28,915 nt of DNA, taken from contig JBBKXR010000147.1 of assembly GCA_037969585.1 (NCBI GenBank), positions 1 through 28,915 on the forward strand, read 5' to 3'. This document shows positions 28,898-28,915 of this stretch, in pieces. Under the pieces are notes generated by a model that saw nothing but the letters and a program-made list of their open reading frames with translations, had not been told where the DNA came from and did not search any database. The translations under genes were made by a program, and so were the position numbers. Positions within the stretch are counted from its first letter, which is position 1; each line of letters begins with the position of its first letter. Source of the DNA: JBBKXR01 sp037969585 (GTDB lineage: Bacteria; Verrucomicrobiota; Verrucomicrobiia; Verrucomicrobiales; DEV007).

Positions 28898-28915
28898 GTT
28901 TCGGGCGTAGCCCCG

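Overview
The window looks like a chromosomal segment of a Verrucomicrobiota bacterium (PVC superphylum). The base composition is GC-rich, Shine-Dalgarno sequences are weak or absent before most genes, and the family mix is typical of that group: a planctomycete-type cytochrome c (PSCyt1)/DUF1549/DUF1553 protein next to a DUF1501 protein, a secreted sulfatase, a secreted LamG-like protein, a SGNH esterase and LL-diaminopimelate aminotransferase. The assignment is inferred from gene content. There are no rRNA or tRNA genes, no CRISPR array and no intact insertion sequence.

Layout. (1) 1-1733: the tail of a PQQ-type beta-propeller protein converges on a three-gene minus-strand operon: ECF sigma factor, single-span membrane protein (anti-sigma candidate), and membrane-anchored Spy/CpxP-like LTxxQ protein. 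(2) 1734-2281: a gene-free stretch with a strong minus-strand terminator, several hairpins that could be a small structured RNA, and an ECF-type promoter candidate. (3) 2282-3108: a second ECF sigma factor with a small soluble partner. (4) 3196-6967: methyl-cycle locus. metK-ahcY reads left and a divergent ArsR-methyltransferase fusion reads right. The 64-bp gap contains a 28-bp dyad, so this looks like a SahR-type SAM/SAH feedback unit. (5) 7133-12868: mostly exported or unknown proteins, a beta-carbonic anhydrase, a phosphodiester glycosidase-family protein, a REP-like double hairpin, and an alpha/beta hydrolase whose oxyanion and nucleophile motifs are both degenerate. (6) 12982-16312: an unknown helical protein, a sulfatase interrupted by an in-frame TAA just after its signal peptide, and dapL. 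(7) 16460-17878: a lipoprotein MsrB converging on a Mn-type superoxide dismutase across a strong bidirectional terminator, both linked to oxidative stress. (8) 18083-24492: an IclR regulator with a perfect palindrome touching its start codon, overlapping a 1,370-residue PSCyt1/DUF1549/DUF1553/LamG protein and followed by a Tat-exported DUF1501 protein. (9) 24621-28897: HAD hydrolase, SGNH hydrolase, two tiny lipoproteins, purU, and a secreted unknown.

Themes. One-carbon/methyl metabolism (metK, ahcY, SahR-like regulator, purU), envelope stress sensing (two ECF systems, Spy-like protein) and exported degradative enzymes dominate. The observations I rate highest are the SahR-like divergon with its dyad, the sulfatase nonsense codon, the hydrolase with a lost catalytic serine, the IclR-led cytochrome/DUF1501 operon, the structured minus-strand element at 1910-2036, and a family of degenerate 7-bp tandem repeats that sit at gene ends and supply stop codons.
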